Shown: one piece after another, positions 1 through 10,606 of the stretch
How the letters are laid out: every line of letters begins with the position of its first letter
How positions within the stretch are numbered: position 1 is the first letter of the stretch
Source: Lathyrus oleraceus
Lineage: Eukaryota; Streptophyta; Magnoliopsida; Fabales; Fabaceae
Reading direction: 5' to 3'
NCBI RefSeq assembly: GCF_024323335.1
Contig: NC_066583.1
Coordinates: 360,784,377 to 360,848,376, forward strand
Length of the DNA stretch: 64,000 nt
The notes under the pieces: model-generated
Databases searched by the model: none
Seen by the model: only the letters and a program-made list of their open reading frames with translations
What the model was told of the DNA's origin: nothing
Translations under genes and position numbers: made by a program

Positions 1-93
1 GTAAAGGTAGCTTGGGGAGGACCAGCAGGTGGCAATGTGACTTGGGAACTTGAGAATCAGATGAAGGAGTCTTATCCAGAGTTATTCGCTTGA
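1..93 (+). CDS. C-terminal end of chromovirus integrase (chromodomain tail), partial
   Basis: The open frame from base 1 encodes about 30 residues and stops at TGA 91-93. It contains WGGPAGGNVTWELE and ends YPELF, the pattern that closes the chromodomain at the end of plant chromovirus (Ty3/gypsy, Tekay/Del-like) polyproteins. In that family the chromodomain directs integration into chromatin. The upstream part lies outside the window. A purine tract and an LTR follow at once, as expected for the 3' end of pol. The Tekay assignment rests on this short tail only. Confidence 0.75.
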   Translation, partial: VKVAWGGPAGGNVTWELENQMKESYPELFA

Positions 94-122
94 GGTATGT
101 TTTCGAGGACGAAAACTCTTTT

Positions 123-135
123 AGTGGGGGAGAGT
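123..135 (+). promoter_or_regulatory. Polypurine tract of the chromovirus
   Basis: The purine-rich run AGTGGGGGAGAGT lies immediately 5' of the LTR start TGTAACACCC. By position it is the plus-strand DNA primer of the element. Confidence 0.75.
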
Positions 136-2060
136 TGTAACACCCCGATAAAATAAGATAATTATTTAAATTAAGTTAATAATATATTTATTAATTTAAT
201 TAAATAATTGGATTTTTTTATTGGAATTATTAATATTATTGGATTATTATTATGGGAATATAAAGTTGGAATATATAAAGTGTTCCATTTGGTAAAAAGG
301 TTTTTTCACGTGAAAACCAGAGAAGCGACAGAAAGTGGAGAAAGGGCAAAGAGGAAGAGCAAGAGAACGAAGGTTGAAGAAGGGAAAAGCTTGAAGCTTA
401 AGGATTGCCGGATTAACTCAGGTAAGGGGGGTTTATCGTCGTTTAATGGGTATTATGGGTTAACATGTGATGGGTAGTAATAAGCCATTGATTTGACCCT
501 AATTGGGAGGTTGAAAGCTGAAAAATTGTGTTGGATAAGTTGTGTTAAAGCTGTAATTGAATCTGTGTTTGTGTGAGTCGTGATTTTCCGAACATATAGC
601 TTTTTACGGAATTGGAATCGGAGGTCCGGAAGTCCTCCAACGGCGGAAAATGCGGAGAATTCTGCATTCTGCTTCATGATAGCGCAGGAACAGCTTTCTG
701 TCTTGCGTTAACCGGTTAACCCAGGGTGTTAACCGGTTAACACTGTTATGAATTGTGAAATATTGCTGGTTGTCTTGCGTTAACCGGTTAACCCAGGGCG
801 TTAACCGGTTAACACTGTTGTGAATTGCCAGGAAGCGTGTTCTGTTTGCGTTAACCGGTTAACCCAGGGTGTTAACCGGTTAACACTGTTGGAAAAGTGG
901 AAAATTGATAATTAAATATTGTGAACGTGTTTGATGTTTGGCCTATATTGGCGTATGATATAATAGGGATCATTTCCCGTTGTTTTGAGCAGTAGGGGTA
1001 TTAGTAGAGCGTGCTAATACTGTGATTGATTATATGGCATGATATGATTATGTGATAAATACGTTGATGATGTATGATTGTATGCATAATGCTGTGAATG
1101 TATATGCTATGTATGCAATTGTGGATGGACTGTTTATGGCTTAGAGTGTGAGCATACGTCCATTGTAAGTTGTTGTTGATGTTTGCATTGCTAGGTGATT
1201 TAGCGTGCATAATGTGGCCTTTATGGTGGTAGCTAATTCCCATGGTGAGGAATTAGTGAGTGAATTATTGTGGATTGTTGTTGATGTTTGCATGCTAGGT
1301 GATTAGCGTGCATATCATAGCCCTTGGGGTGGTAGCTAATTCCCATGGTGAGGAATTAGTGAGTGAGTCACTAGGTCTCAAATGAGTGGGACTAGTGAGC
1401 TTGGTAGCCGTATCTGGATTTGATCGGTGAGGTTGAACTATATGTTCACGAATAGTCGGTACCGCATGCATGGAGTCTCATTGCATAATGTATATATGGC
1501 GTATAATATGAATGGATGTATTCCAATATTATACGTGTGTTTTGTGGTTGTGTTGAGTATGAGTATGAGTATGAGTATGATTATGAGTTGATGTTGCCGT
1601 TGCTGAATGTGTGATCTGATTAGGGTGATTAATGTGTTAAATTACTTAACATGACATGATATTTTATAATGCTTATAATATCGATTGAGGAACTCACCCT
1701 TACAACTATGTTTTCAGGTAACGAGCAGTGATTGAGTAGAAGCTAGTCCTTGGAGTCTAGTGTAGTTCCTTAGTGGGTCATGCTCTGGTAGATGTAACAT
1801 CGGGACGGGATGTTTTACTTGTTTTTCATTGATGATTGTTGAACAAGTTTACATGTAATGTGTTACATGTTTTGCATGTTGTTAATTTCTATCCGCTGCG
1901 AATTGTGCAAATGTTTATTTTGATGAATAAATGAGCATGACGAGTTAAATTGGAACATGGTGTGAAGTGTCAAGTGTGACACCCTTAAATTGCATATATA
2001 CTCTGATTTATGTTTGGTTGTTTTAATTATTTATTGGGGGTATTTTAGAAGGGTGTTACA
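136..2060 (+). mobile_element. 3' LTR of a Ty3/gypsy chromovirus
   Basis: The LTR starts TGTAACACCC and ends GGGTGTTACA, a 10-bp perfect terminal inverted repeat with TG...CA ends, and is 1925 bp long. It follows the integrase tail and polypurine tract, so it is the 3' LTR of a plus-strand element. The sequence resumes at 2061 in Ogre 3' UTR that aligns with 34374 onward, so the element inserted in an older Ogre. The left target-site copy is outside the window. Inside are a palindrome cluster (705-885), a near-duplicated block around 1190-1370 (GGTAGCTAATTCCCATGG twice) and a GAGTAT microsatellite at 1556-1580. Short ORFs inside it show no recognisable protein. Confidence 0.85.
705..885. repeat. 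Six copies of a 14-bp palindrome in three tandem pairs
   Basis: GTTAACCGGTTAAC, its own reverse complement, occurs exactly at 707-720, 728-741, 779-792, 800-813, 850-863 and 871-884. Within each pair the copies are 21 bp apart, and pairs repeat every 71-72 bp. The spacer CCAGGG is constant in all pairs. The cluster lies about 570-750 bp into the chromovirus LTR. Confidence 0.95.
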
Positions 2061-3767
2061 GGATGTCTTCAGTGCTCTCCCAAAGATGGTATGATTCCCA
2101 ACAGGGTGGGACGTTTGTTCATATTTCCGGTATGATTGTATCCTTTTCCCTCAGGGTCTATTTGTGCTTTCCTCCCGAGCAGAGTGGTGGGTAAAGATAT
2201 TCATCTTTTTTTCCTTCAGCAGAGTAGTGATCTTTCCTCCTCAGCAGATGTGATCTATTTGGTAGTGCAGTATTTAGTGGTGACCTTGGAAGCTTCTGAT
2301 TGGTGGCTGTTCCCCACAGAGATCCATCCTCCCCTTTGATAATTTCCCCAGAAGAGTTACTTCTATAGCGGATTTTATTTGTGCGATGATCCTGTCCCCA
2401 ACTAGAATGATTGATGTTCATTCCCCTGCAGAGATTTTGTTTCCTGGTATCTCTCGCCCTTATCAGATTCGTTGTTCTCCAGTGGGCCTGGCTTTCTCTC
2501 TCGAGATGTAGTACCGGATGTTTGTTCATCGATCTTTGGACCTGTTTGTGTTAGATATGTCTGTTTTGTCAGCATTCATCATACATAAACCACACATATA
2601 TACATAATTTTAACATTCAGATATTCATGATGCATTCTTTACCATATATCTTTGTTTGTTATCTCCTGCTAGTTGGTAATATATTTCCCCAAGCAGATGT
2701 TTGTGTCTGATCTCCCCATGTAGAGTCAGCCCCATAAGCAAAAAGTGTTTATCCTTTCTTCCATATTCCCCACTGACTTATGTCCTCGTGGATGATTGTT
2801 AATTCAGTTTCCTCCCAAAGTATATATTGGGATGGAGTTTCCCCTGAGTTATGTCCTCATAGGGATGAGTCTTGTTTCATCGTGTCTCTCTAGTTTGTTC
2901 CTAGATTGGCTTCTCGTGTTTTTTCCTGCGATTCCCCGTAGTTCAGATGAACGATTTCTCAGTAACCAGCAATTGTCCATATTTTCCCCGGCGGAGTCTA
3001 TGGTATTCTACCCTCATACCGGTAGTTGTAAACCCTATTTCTATCCCCTTGCAGAGGTAACCTTGTTTTTGTTCATCCTAACCGATGACGGTTACTCTCC
3101 CGTGGTTTTCTACCCAGTATCCGGTAGATATAATCCCCTCTTTGACGGTTATCTTTATCCAATATTCTGTATTGATATTCCTTCATCTTTCGAGTATATC
3201 TCCCAGTAACCGGTGATATATCTCTCGGATCATTGCCTTTGTCAATGTATCCCCAGCGGGTCATCTTTCATTTTACCCTTTGTCAGCAATGATCTTTTCT
3301 CCCTTTGTGATTGGTCATCATTTTATACCTAGTATGCGGTATCCCGATGTCCTTTCTTTGTGGTTGATTTATCCTTCATTAACCCAGTAACCAGTTGTGG
3401 ATAATCTTCCATGCGAGTATGTTATCTACGTTCTAACGGTAATAGATAATATATCTCATGCACTCTTTGGTCGAAGTCTTTTGCTCTTCCCCAGTCGAGT
3501 AAGATTTGTATCCCCTTTTATGGAATCGAATGCCCGTCCTATAATCGAGTCTGCTTTTTAGCCCTTTTTTGGACGATGAGTGTCTTGGAAATATTCCCCA
3601 ATTCAGGCCCTGGTCGGTCGCCTATTATATGCCCAGTAACTGGTATCCCTGGTGTTCCTTCCTCTCTGCTCCCTATTATGACTTTTTGTCCCTTATGGAG
3701 TCCTCTTTTCCTGAGTTGAAATATACCATTTTTAGGTTCTCCTCAGATGATTTTGGATGTTTGATAT
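2061..3767 (+). other. Ogre element X, 3' untranslated region, left part
   Basis: This stretch holds no credible gene. It aligns with the 3' UTR of Ogre unit 2 (34370 onward; shared CAGTGCTCTCCCAA near its start). It carries many diverged copies of the motif CAGTAACCGGT, which recurs in all Ogre 3' UTRs here. It is cut at 3767 by element E2 and resumes at 15122. The ORFs seen in it are chance readings of repeats. Confidence 0.8.
3763..3767. repeat. Target-site duplication GATAT (left copy) of element E2
   Basis: GATAT just before the LTR start TGTCGCAACC is repeated at 15122-15126 just after the other LTR. Unit 1 has the uninterrupted site GATTGATATCTCTCACCC near 23527-23544, which confirms the insertion point. 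Confidence 0.93.
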
Positions 3768-5290
3768 TGTCGCAACCGGAAAAATGGAATGCGAAAAAAA
3801 ACAACCGGCGAAGAAAGACAGGAGAGTCGCCACCGTGCGTTATTTATCCCAAAGGAGGGAAAGGAAACGCTCGAAGTAAACCTGGAAAAAGGAAAGGACA
3901 AGACAGGGTCTCGCAACCAAATCTTGGGTTCGGGAGTCGATTATGCGAAGGGAAGGTATTAGCACCCCACACATCTGTAGTACTCTACGGGACCCACTTT
4001 TTTAGTTCTTGTCTAAAGGGTGTGGGTTTATCTAATGTGTTATTTACTAAAAAAAAGGGTCAAAATAAAATGACTCGCACGGATGTCGCATCCACTACAT
4101 ACGTATCTCATCTGAATATGAGAATCAGAGTCTTCATAGCTCGGCTACCTAGGGGTTAAGGGTAATTGTGCTCACTAAGACATCGCGTCTTATGCCTACG
4201 TATCTCATCTGGAATGAGAATCAGAGCAAGCCGTAGTTCGGCTAACTACAGGGTTATGGATTGGGTTTTGGACGAACGACGTTACTACGCAATCTACCGG
4301 ATGCTCGACCTTTGGAGACTTACTCGCCTGTAGTGGAAGGAGTTAACGTGTTCTTAGGAGAAGAAAAATCAATGAGTTGGTAGGGTTAGGGATGCTCATG
4401 CAAAAAGAGTCCTGGACAAAGGAACCTGCATAAAGTAAACACAAAAACATTGCCTCCTATCGAGGTCTTCCAGCTAGGAAAGCAGTAAAATGCAGGAAAA
4501 ATGTAAAAGTACCACACGGATAAAGATCCGAGGTAACAACAATTAAAGGAACGATAAACCCTGAGATCCTTCCAAGTTAACATCATTAAAGAAAGTGGGT
4601 CAGTACAGGTAATAAGAATGAACCTCCAGGGGGTATCCCACAAATAAAGTGGGAAACCACGCAAGTTATCTCTGCAAACGTCATGTGAGCCCTCACAAAA
4701 AAAACTCAACAAACAGGTTAGAGAAAAAAAATAGGGTAATCAAGGGTTGCCCCCAAATCAAAATGTAACCACATGAATCATGCCCTTTCAATTCACAAAA
4801 AGCTCACAAAAAGCAACCAAGGGTAGGATGCCTAAACCTCTTGTCAAACACATGCATCAAAAGGGTTTAAAATTCACCCATAATACCTCATACATTCAGA
4901 GCATTAAAATTAAGAGCAAATGGGAATAAGGGCAAACCTGATTGAAGAGATCGGTTGAAATCAAATGGCACGGCTGGATTTGCAAACCAATGTTAGGGTT
5001 TGCTTGAGCTGAAAGTGTGTGAGTCAGAATGAACCTTTCAGAGTTGCCTGGAGGTTGCTGCAGATTAGCTCGTAGGTTTCCCTTCAAGTTTTGTCCAGGG
5101 TTTTGTTCCAAGGAAACCTCAGAGTATTTTGCTTCTCTCCCTTTTTCTGTCTGTTCTCCCTCTTTTATAACCTGATTTTCATGGCTTTGTGGGCTCAAAT
5201 GAGAGAGGTCCAAGTCCAAGATTTTTCTTTTAATTATTTATTATTTATTTATTTATTTAATTAATTTTTATTTTTTTTCTTTTTTTTTCT

Positions 5291-5343
<53 letters not shown>

Positions 5344-5451
5344 AAAGTTTCTTAGATCTGATTCTGATTGACATGATGAAATGCAATATGAAATGTTAAA
5401 TGACCTAAAAATGAATGCATGAATGAGGAGGGAAAATTTTGGGGTGTTACA
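3768..5451 (-). repeat. E2 3' LTR
   Basis: On the plus strand it starts TGTCGCAACC and ends GGGGTGTTACA. It matches 13481-15121 nearly throughout. It differs mainly at a long T-rich tract (about 5225-5340), which is much longer here than in the other LTR. Two hairpin-like blocks built on TCTCAT...ATGAGA lie near 4107 and 4205. Confidence 0.92.
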
Positions 5452-5466
5452 GCTATCCCTATTTAG
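5452..5466 (-). promoter_or_regulatory. E2 polypurine tract
   Basis: On the minus strand the sequence next to the 3' LTR reads AAATAGGGATAGC, then TGTAACACCCC. The Ogre elements here have AAATAGGGGCATC at the same place, supporting common descent. Confidence 0.65.
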
Positions 5467-5585
5467 TCATCAGCTAACCCGAGCAGGATGAAAGCGAACA
5501 GCTTATCAGACAAACAGGGTGAGCTGTGATTGAATACTAAAGATAGACCGAAAATTTGCGCTCCGAGAACACCACAAAAATGCTG

Positions 5586-6480
5586 AAATACACCGCGCTG
5601 TTTATTTCTCTTCTGATCCTCTGGCTGAATCTGAATCAGTCTTCTGACTTAATTAGGAGTTTCGATCCTCTGGCTGAATCTATACTCAATTTAGTTCTCT
5701 GGTTGGATGTTAATTTTGATCCTCGGGCTGGATACGGTTTCAATCTTCTGGCTAGATCTTCTTCGATCTTCTGGCTAGATCTCCTTTGTTTCGATTCTCT
5801 GGCTGAATCTATTTTCTTTGATTCTCTGGATGAATCTACTTCGATCTTCTGGCTAGATCTGAATTGTTTTGATTCTCTGGCTGAATCTATTTTCGGTCTT
5901 CGGGCTAGACTTGACTTCAATCTTCTGGCTAGATCTGGATTGATTTGATGATAAATTCCCATCATCAGGATCTCGCATCTGAGGCATGCGCTAGTTGACC
6001 CTCTTTCAAAATCTGCGTCCAATCTTCATGTTAGACATACAACTTCGAGAATATCCCACTCTTGGGCTTCGTACATATTCTTCAGGCTAGAACATGTTAT
6101 AACGACTCTTCGATTAGACTTTGTTTTTTAAATGCGATTTGCGGGCTGGATCCATCTTGTAGGTTGATTTTCTGTTGAGTTGTCAATCTGTTCCTCCAGC
6201 TGGCTTGCTGGGGAAATAACGCTCGTAGTCGATTCTCTGGCTGAATCTTCAAAATGAACCTTAGGCTGACTCTTGGGAAAACGATTCTCAGGCTGAATCT
6301 TCAAAAATGACCCTCAGGCTGGATCACTGGAAAACGATTCTCAGGCTGAATCTTCAAAAATGACCCTCAGGCTGGATCACTGGAACAACGATTCTCAGGC
6401 TAAATCTTCAAAAATGACCCTCAGGCTGGATCACTCACACTTGATCCTCTGGCTGGATCTCCTGACTTCGGTTGTAAAGT
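5586..6480 (-). repeat. Tandem repeats in the E2 3' UTR
   Basis: From 5586 to 5945 short diverged units alternate GATTCTCTGGCTGAATCT and GATCTTCTGGCTAGATCT. At 6225-6460 a clearer unit of about 53-54 bp (CGATTCTCAGGCTGAATCT ... GACCCTCAGGCTGGATCACT) runs about four times. Open frames on both strands here are translations of the repeat and not genes. Tat-clade 3' UTRs are known to be hypervariable and rich in tandem repeats. Confidence 0.85.
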
Positions 6481-7484
6481 AATTCTTCAGTCTGCTTTGA
6501 AGGACCTGTTTATCAACTTATGTGTATGTTTGATATGCATGCAAATGCAAATGCAAATGTTATGCATGGTGCAAAAGAAAAAATGAAATCTGCTTGGGGA
6601 AGCAACTCTGGTAGGGAGCGAATCGCTCTATCAATCCTTGAATGCTCTGTGGGGAATGATCCGTCTTCCAGGACCAGGGAGCCACCGAAAATAAATCGGC
6701 CTTTTTTGAAAAGTTGACCTTGCTGGGAAGTATCAACTATGGAAACTTTGCTTGGCGAGGCTCTGCGAGGAGAGTCTGTGAGAAAAGCACTTCCTCGGGA
6801 AATGTCGTATGAATCGACCTTTGTTGGGGATATGAACTTGCTAATCGTCCTCGAGCTGGGGATTAGAACAAATCTGTTAAAAAATAATTTGCTGGGGGAA
6901 GAGATGAACACTGGGAACACCACCCTCTTGTCTGTTGGGTATGCAACTACTCTGCTGTTCCTGTGACCTGTAACCAAAAAATACACGTATGCCCCGGGGA
7001 ATTACTCGGTTTGAATTCATTGTCCAGGATTAAGCACATTCAAAGCAATTTTGATTGTTTTCCTGCGCAAGTCATCTGCAAAAGCCACCATTATGTTCAT
7101 ATGCAATATGTTTCATCAAGACTTCAGACTTTTTTTGCCAACAAACTGAAAAATAAAAAATAATGAGGCTCTTTAACTGAACATTCGACTTTTATTGGTC
7201 GAAAAATTTGTGCCCGGAATAGGCGAGTGCATCAGGAAGCTGATCCCTGGAAAGAGCCGATCGTTATAAATTGAACAAAAGAAAACTATCCTAATGGCAA
7301 TGTGGAAGCGGGGTCCCACTGAGTTTCCACTCTGCTATGGCTCGTATGTCCTCAAGACGCTCTGCTCATCTTTCTTTCTGAAGTGGATGATTAGACGATC
7401 TTTAACCTTCGAAGATTTCCGGATTGAACAAAACGGTGATGTAGCACAGGTGAACTCAGATTGCAGTCATTCGCTTATTCCCTA
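6481..7484 (-). other. E2 3' untranslated region, non-repetitive part
   Basis: No gene is supported in this kilobase. Several open frames of 60-160 codons occur on both strands, but none shows a known motif. By position it lies between the end of pol and the tandem-repeat block of E2. Confidence 0.6.
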
Positions 7485-7700
7485 ACTTTTGCGTGGACCG
7501 CCCTTTTGGGTTTTCAATCCACCGGGATACCCTTTTTTGCCTGAGCCGCCCTTTCGGGTTTTCGACTCACCGGGTGTACATTTTTGTTTTTATATCCCTA
7601 ATTTTTGCCCGAACCTCTTCATTCTTTTTTTTGTTCGCCGGGATGCCCTTTTTTGCTTGGACTATTCTTTTTACTTGTCCAGCGGGTCAATTTTAGGCGA
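7485..7700 (-). repeat. Short degenerate tandem repeat, E2 3' UTR
   Basis: Units of about 60 bp contain GCCCTTTTGGGTTTTC or GCCCTTTCGGGTTTTC followed by CACCGGG. Two units are clear and two more are diverged. They lie just downstream of the E2 integrase remnant. Confidence 0.65.
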
Positions 7701-7704
7701 AGTA

Positions 7705-8302
7705 TTTTTTAACTGCGTCTGGGTTGACAGGGGACGGGAAGTCTTTGCCATTCCATGGTTGTTAGCATCAAAGCTCCGTCAGAGAAAAACTCTTTTAACC
7801 ACGTATGGACCCTCATAGTTCGGTGTCCATTTGCCCCTGTGATCTGTGTTGGGAGGAAGAATTCTTTTGAGTACCAATTCACCGACTTGATACTCCTGAG
7901 GGCGCACTTTCTGATCCAATGCTCTCTTCATCCGTCTCCAACATAGTTGGCCATGGCATATAGCTGCTAGTCTCTTTTCCTCAACTAGGCTCAGCTGATT
8001 GTATCGAGAACAGACCCATTCTGCTTCGTCCGGCTTCATTGTTGGTGCAGGGAAAAGTTATTCTGGCACAAAATGGCATATGAACCCCCTCCGGTGTGAT
8101 CAACACTGCATCAACTCCGCGACCATTGACGTTGACGGCCCCCATCAAACATCATAATCCATTGGGATTCAGGGTCAGGCCCCTCCTCTGGGAGTGGTTC
8201 CTCGCAATCTTTCGATTTGAGAAAAATGATGTCCTCATCAGGAAAGGCGAACCTCATAGGTTGGTAATCATCAATCGGTTGCTCGGCAAGATAGTCTGAC
8301 AA
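7705..8302 (-). pseudogene. E2 second RNase H start and integrase C-terminus remnants
   Basis: On the minus strand 8302-8111 encodes the end of the first RNase H region and the start of the Tat-type second RNase H (PDPESQWIMMFDGG). The frame then breaks, and 8039-7779 encodes the integrase C-terminal region (WTPNYEGPYVVKRVF). The rest of the second RNase H, the zinc domain and the DDE core are missing. The same order in Ogre unit 2 shows what has been lost. The fragment is non-functional. Confidence 0.75.
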
Positions 8303-8335
8303 GACACTTCCTTTGATGGCTTTTTGTGAAGTGTA

Positions 8336-8800
8336 TTAGATGTCATACTCGATCAGCATCATTTGCCACCTAGCAACCCTTCCGGTAAACGCTGACTCTT
8401 CAAAAATATACTTGACTTGATCCATCTTTGATATCAATAGAGTCGTGTGAGTCAACATATACTGTCTTAGTCGGTGAGCAGCCCATGCCAAAGCGCAACA
8501 AGTTTTCTCGAGCAGTGAGTATCTTTGTTCACAGTCGGTAAACTTTTTGCTAAGGTTGTATATTGCATGCTCTTTTCGACCAGACTCGTCATGCTGACCG
8601 AGCACACAACCCATTGACCTTTCTAACACAGTCAAGTACATGATCAACGGTCCTCCCGTTTCAACAACCTGGCTAACTCTTCAGGCAATTCACAATCTTC
8701 CTCAACCCCTTCTTCGGCTTGATAGATAGGATTGTCGAAGTCATACTTGGCCATAGCAGTGTCGTTAACAGTGAGATCCAGGTGATCATGATGGAGGATT
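8336..8800 (-). pseudogene. E2 pol remnant: N-terminal linker fused to RNase H
   Basis: Upstream on the minus strand are linker residues typical of the start of Tat RT (AKYDFDNPIYQAEEG). The RNase H domain follows directly (PLIMYLTVLE, SKKFTDCEQRYSLLEKTCCALAWAAHRLRQYM). The whole RT catalytic region that Ogre carries between these points, with its YVDD motif, is absent. The join lies near 8648-8656 and is out of frame. Ogre unit 2 has about 1.2 kb at the same place. Confidence 0.8.
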
Positions 8801-9029
8801 TTTTTTGGAAAGAAAACGAAAAAGAAACATCAAAAAGAAATATTACCGTTTTTGTAAAAGTAAAAACTGAAAGAAAGAGAACACAAAATTGTTTGCAAAA
8901 GCTGTCCTTTACTGATGATGAAAATAATTGCGAAATGTAACTAAATGGATGGTCCTACAGATGAGTCATTACACCTTGGTCACAGTGTAAGACTTTATTA
9001 TGCATGTAATAAAAGGAAAACAATAAAAA
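8801..9029 (-). other. E2 interval between protease and pol, at the Ogre intron position
   Basis: This non-coding, A/T-rich stretch lies where Ogre has its intron between protease and RT. I see a possible GTAATT donor at its minus-strand start but no convincing acceptor, so an intron is only suggested by position. Confidence 0.4.
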
Positions 9030-10606
9030 TTACTCCTTCAGTAGAGTAAACTGGACGACTTTTTCGGACGACCAATTGTCGAGCTTTGCTCCTGGGACAC
9101 ACGGGAGAATCCAGCTATCTAAGTCACAGTCGTCATCAGCCCTGTCTTCATCTGTAGCATTGACGATGTGAGGAGAAACCAGACCCCCGCTGGAGAAAAT
9201 ACCGACTTCATTCTTCTGAGACCCCGGAGTATACCCTAATCCAAACTTGTCTTCTTTGATGATTGGCTCCATAAATTTGCCCCAGCCTTGGGCATTACCA
9301 GCCTTAACCACTTCAACAGCTTGCTTGTATGAAGAGATAGAAGTCCCGACCTTCTCGAACTTAGGTGAAAAGACAGCTTCGGGCAGGACCTCACTGATGT
9401 TGATGGCTTCGAAGCCCTGACAAAGCATCTCATGCATCTCGCCATCCATTTCCACATACTTAAATGTAGACAGGTGGCTAACAAAAATATCCTATTCACC
9501 ACAGACAGTGACGATCTGACCTTCTAGTCCATATTTGAGATTCTGGTGGAGAGTAGAAGTAACAGCACCGACAGCATGAATCCAGGGCCAACCTAGCAGA
9601 CAGCTGAAAGGAGGCTGGATATCCATCACATAAAAGGTACTTTTGAATACCTGCGGTCCAATCTTAATTGGCAACTCAACTTCGCCACAGACAGTTCGCT
9701 TAGAGCCATCAAAGGCCCTCACAACCAAATTACTCGGCCTCAGAGTGGCGTCATCGCAATCCAACTTCATCAAGGCTTTCTTTGGAAGAACATTCAGAGA
9801 AGAGCCTGTATCAACCAAAACATGGCAAAGCACCGCCCCTTTGCATTCCATTGTGATATATAAGGCTTTGTTGTGATTCCTGCCCTCAGATGTCAGGTCA
9901 GAATCGGTGAAACCTAGCGCATGGCTAATGTGTACATTCGAGACTACCGACTCCATCTAGTCAACAGTTATCTCTGGGGGAACATAAGCCATATTCAGTA
10001 CTTTCAACAAGGTTGCTCTGTGCGCCTCAGAGCACATCAATAATGAATGGAGATCTTTGAGGGTGTCTGATTTAGCTGGTCGACTACCTTGTAGTCACTT
10101 TTCTTGATAATCCTCATAAACTCGTCCACTTCCTTTTCGAATGCGGTCTTAGGAGGAGATTCCTCGATAGTAACCTCTTCGGTGGATACCTGTTTTCCAT
10201 TAGCCTTGGCAGCTGCCTCAGCTTCAGCATTCGTGCGTAATGTTGATGGTGCAAATAGGCGTCCACTGCGAGTGAAGCCACCAATTCCTCCAACATTGTC
10301 TACAGCGGAGCTACCAATGTCAATGTCTTCTTCGTTAACTTTCTGCCCCTGGCAGTAGATATCAGCCCCATAGTGCCACGAGATAGCACTGTCTTTCTCA
10401 TACGGAACAGGTCCTGGTACCGTGATGGTGACCAGGCCAATCAAAGTCGGTTGAGGGTTGTCAGAGTAAATTGGTGCTGGACTTTCTGGGAAATATATTG
10501 TCATCGGAGCGGGTCTCTCGGGAACATATATTTCTTCAGGAGTGAAATAAAACATTACTGTCGACACATCATTCTTCACTGGACGAGTCGATCGAACTGA
10601 AGACAA
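9030..10606 (-). pseudogene. E2 Gag C-terminal linker and aspartic protease, frameshifted
   Basis: On the minus strand 10606-10037 reads a proline-rich linker ending KSDYKVVDQLNQTPSKISI, which matches Ogre NVVDQLLQTPSKISV. After a frame change, 9956-9492 reads the retropepsin domain with its catalytic triplet in LVDTGSSLNVLPKKAL and the later CLLGWPWIHAVGAVTSTLHQ. An in-frame TAG near 9492 is followed by the rest (9455-9030, GKFMEPIIKEDKFGLGY). The protease would cleave the Gag-Pol polyprotein. At least two frameshifts and one stop make this copy dead. Confidence 0.85.

Noticed and set aside
208..477. 89-aa ORF in the chromovirus LTR
   Set aside because: It lies fully inside an LTR, with no recognisable motif and biased A/T-rich codons.
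705..885. CRISPR-like repeat-spacer pattern
   Set aside because: Plant DNA, only six palindromes, and the spacers are themselves near-identical; this is tandem duplication in an LTR.
5556..6022. Overlapping ORFs on both strands with repeated LAES and LARS residues
   Set aside because: They are translations of the tandem repeat in the E2 3' UTR; both strands are open because the repeat lacks stops.
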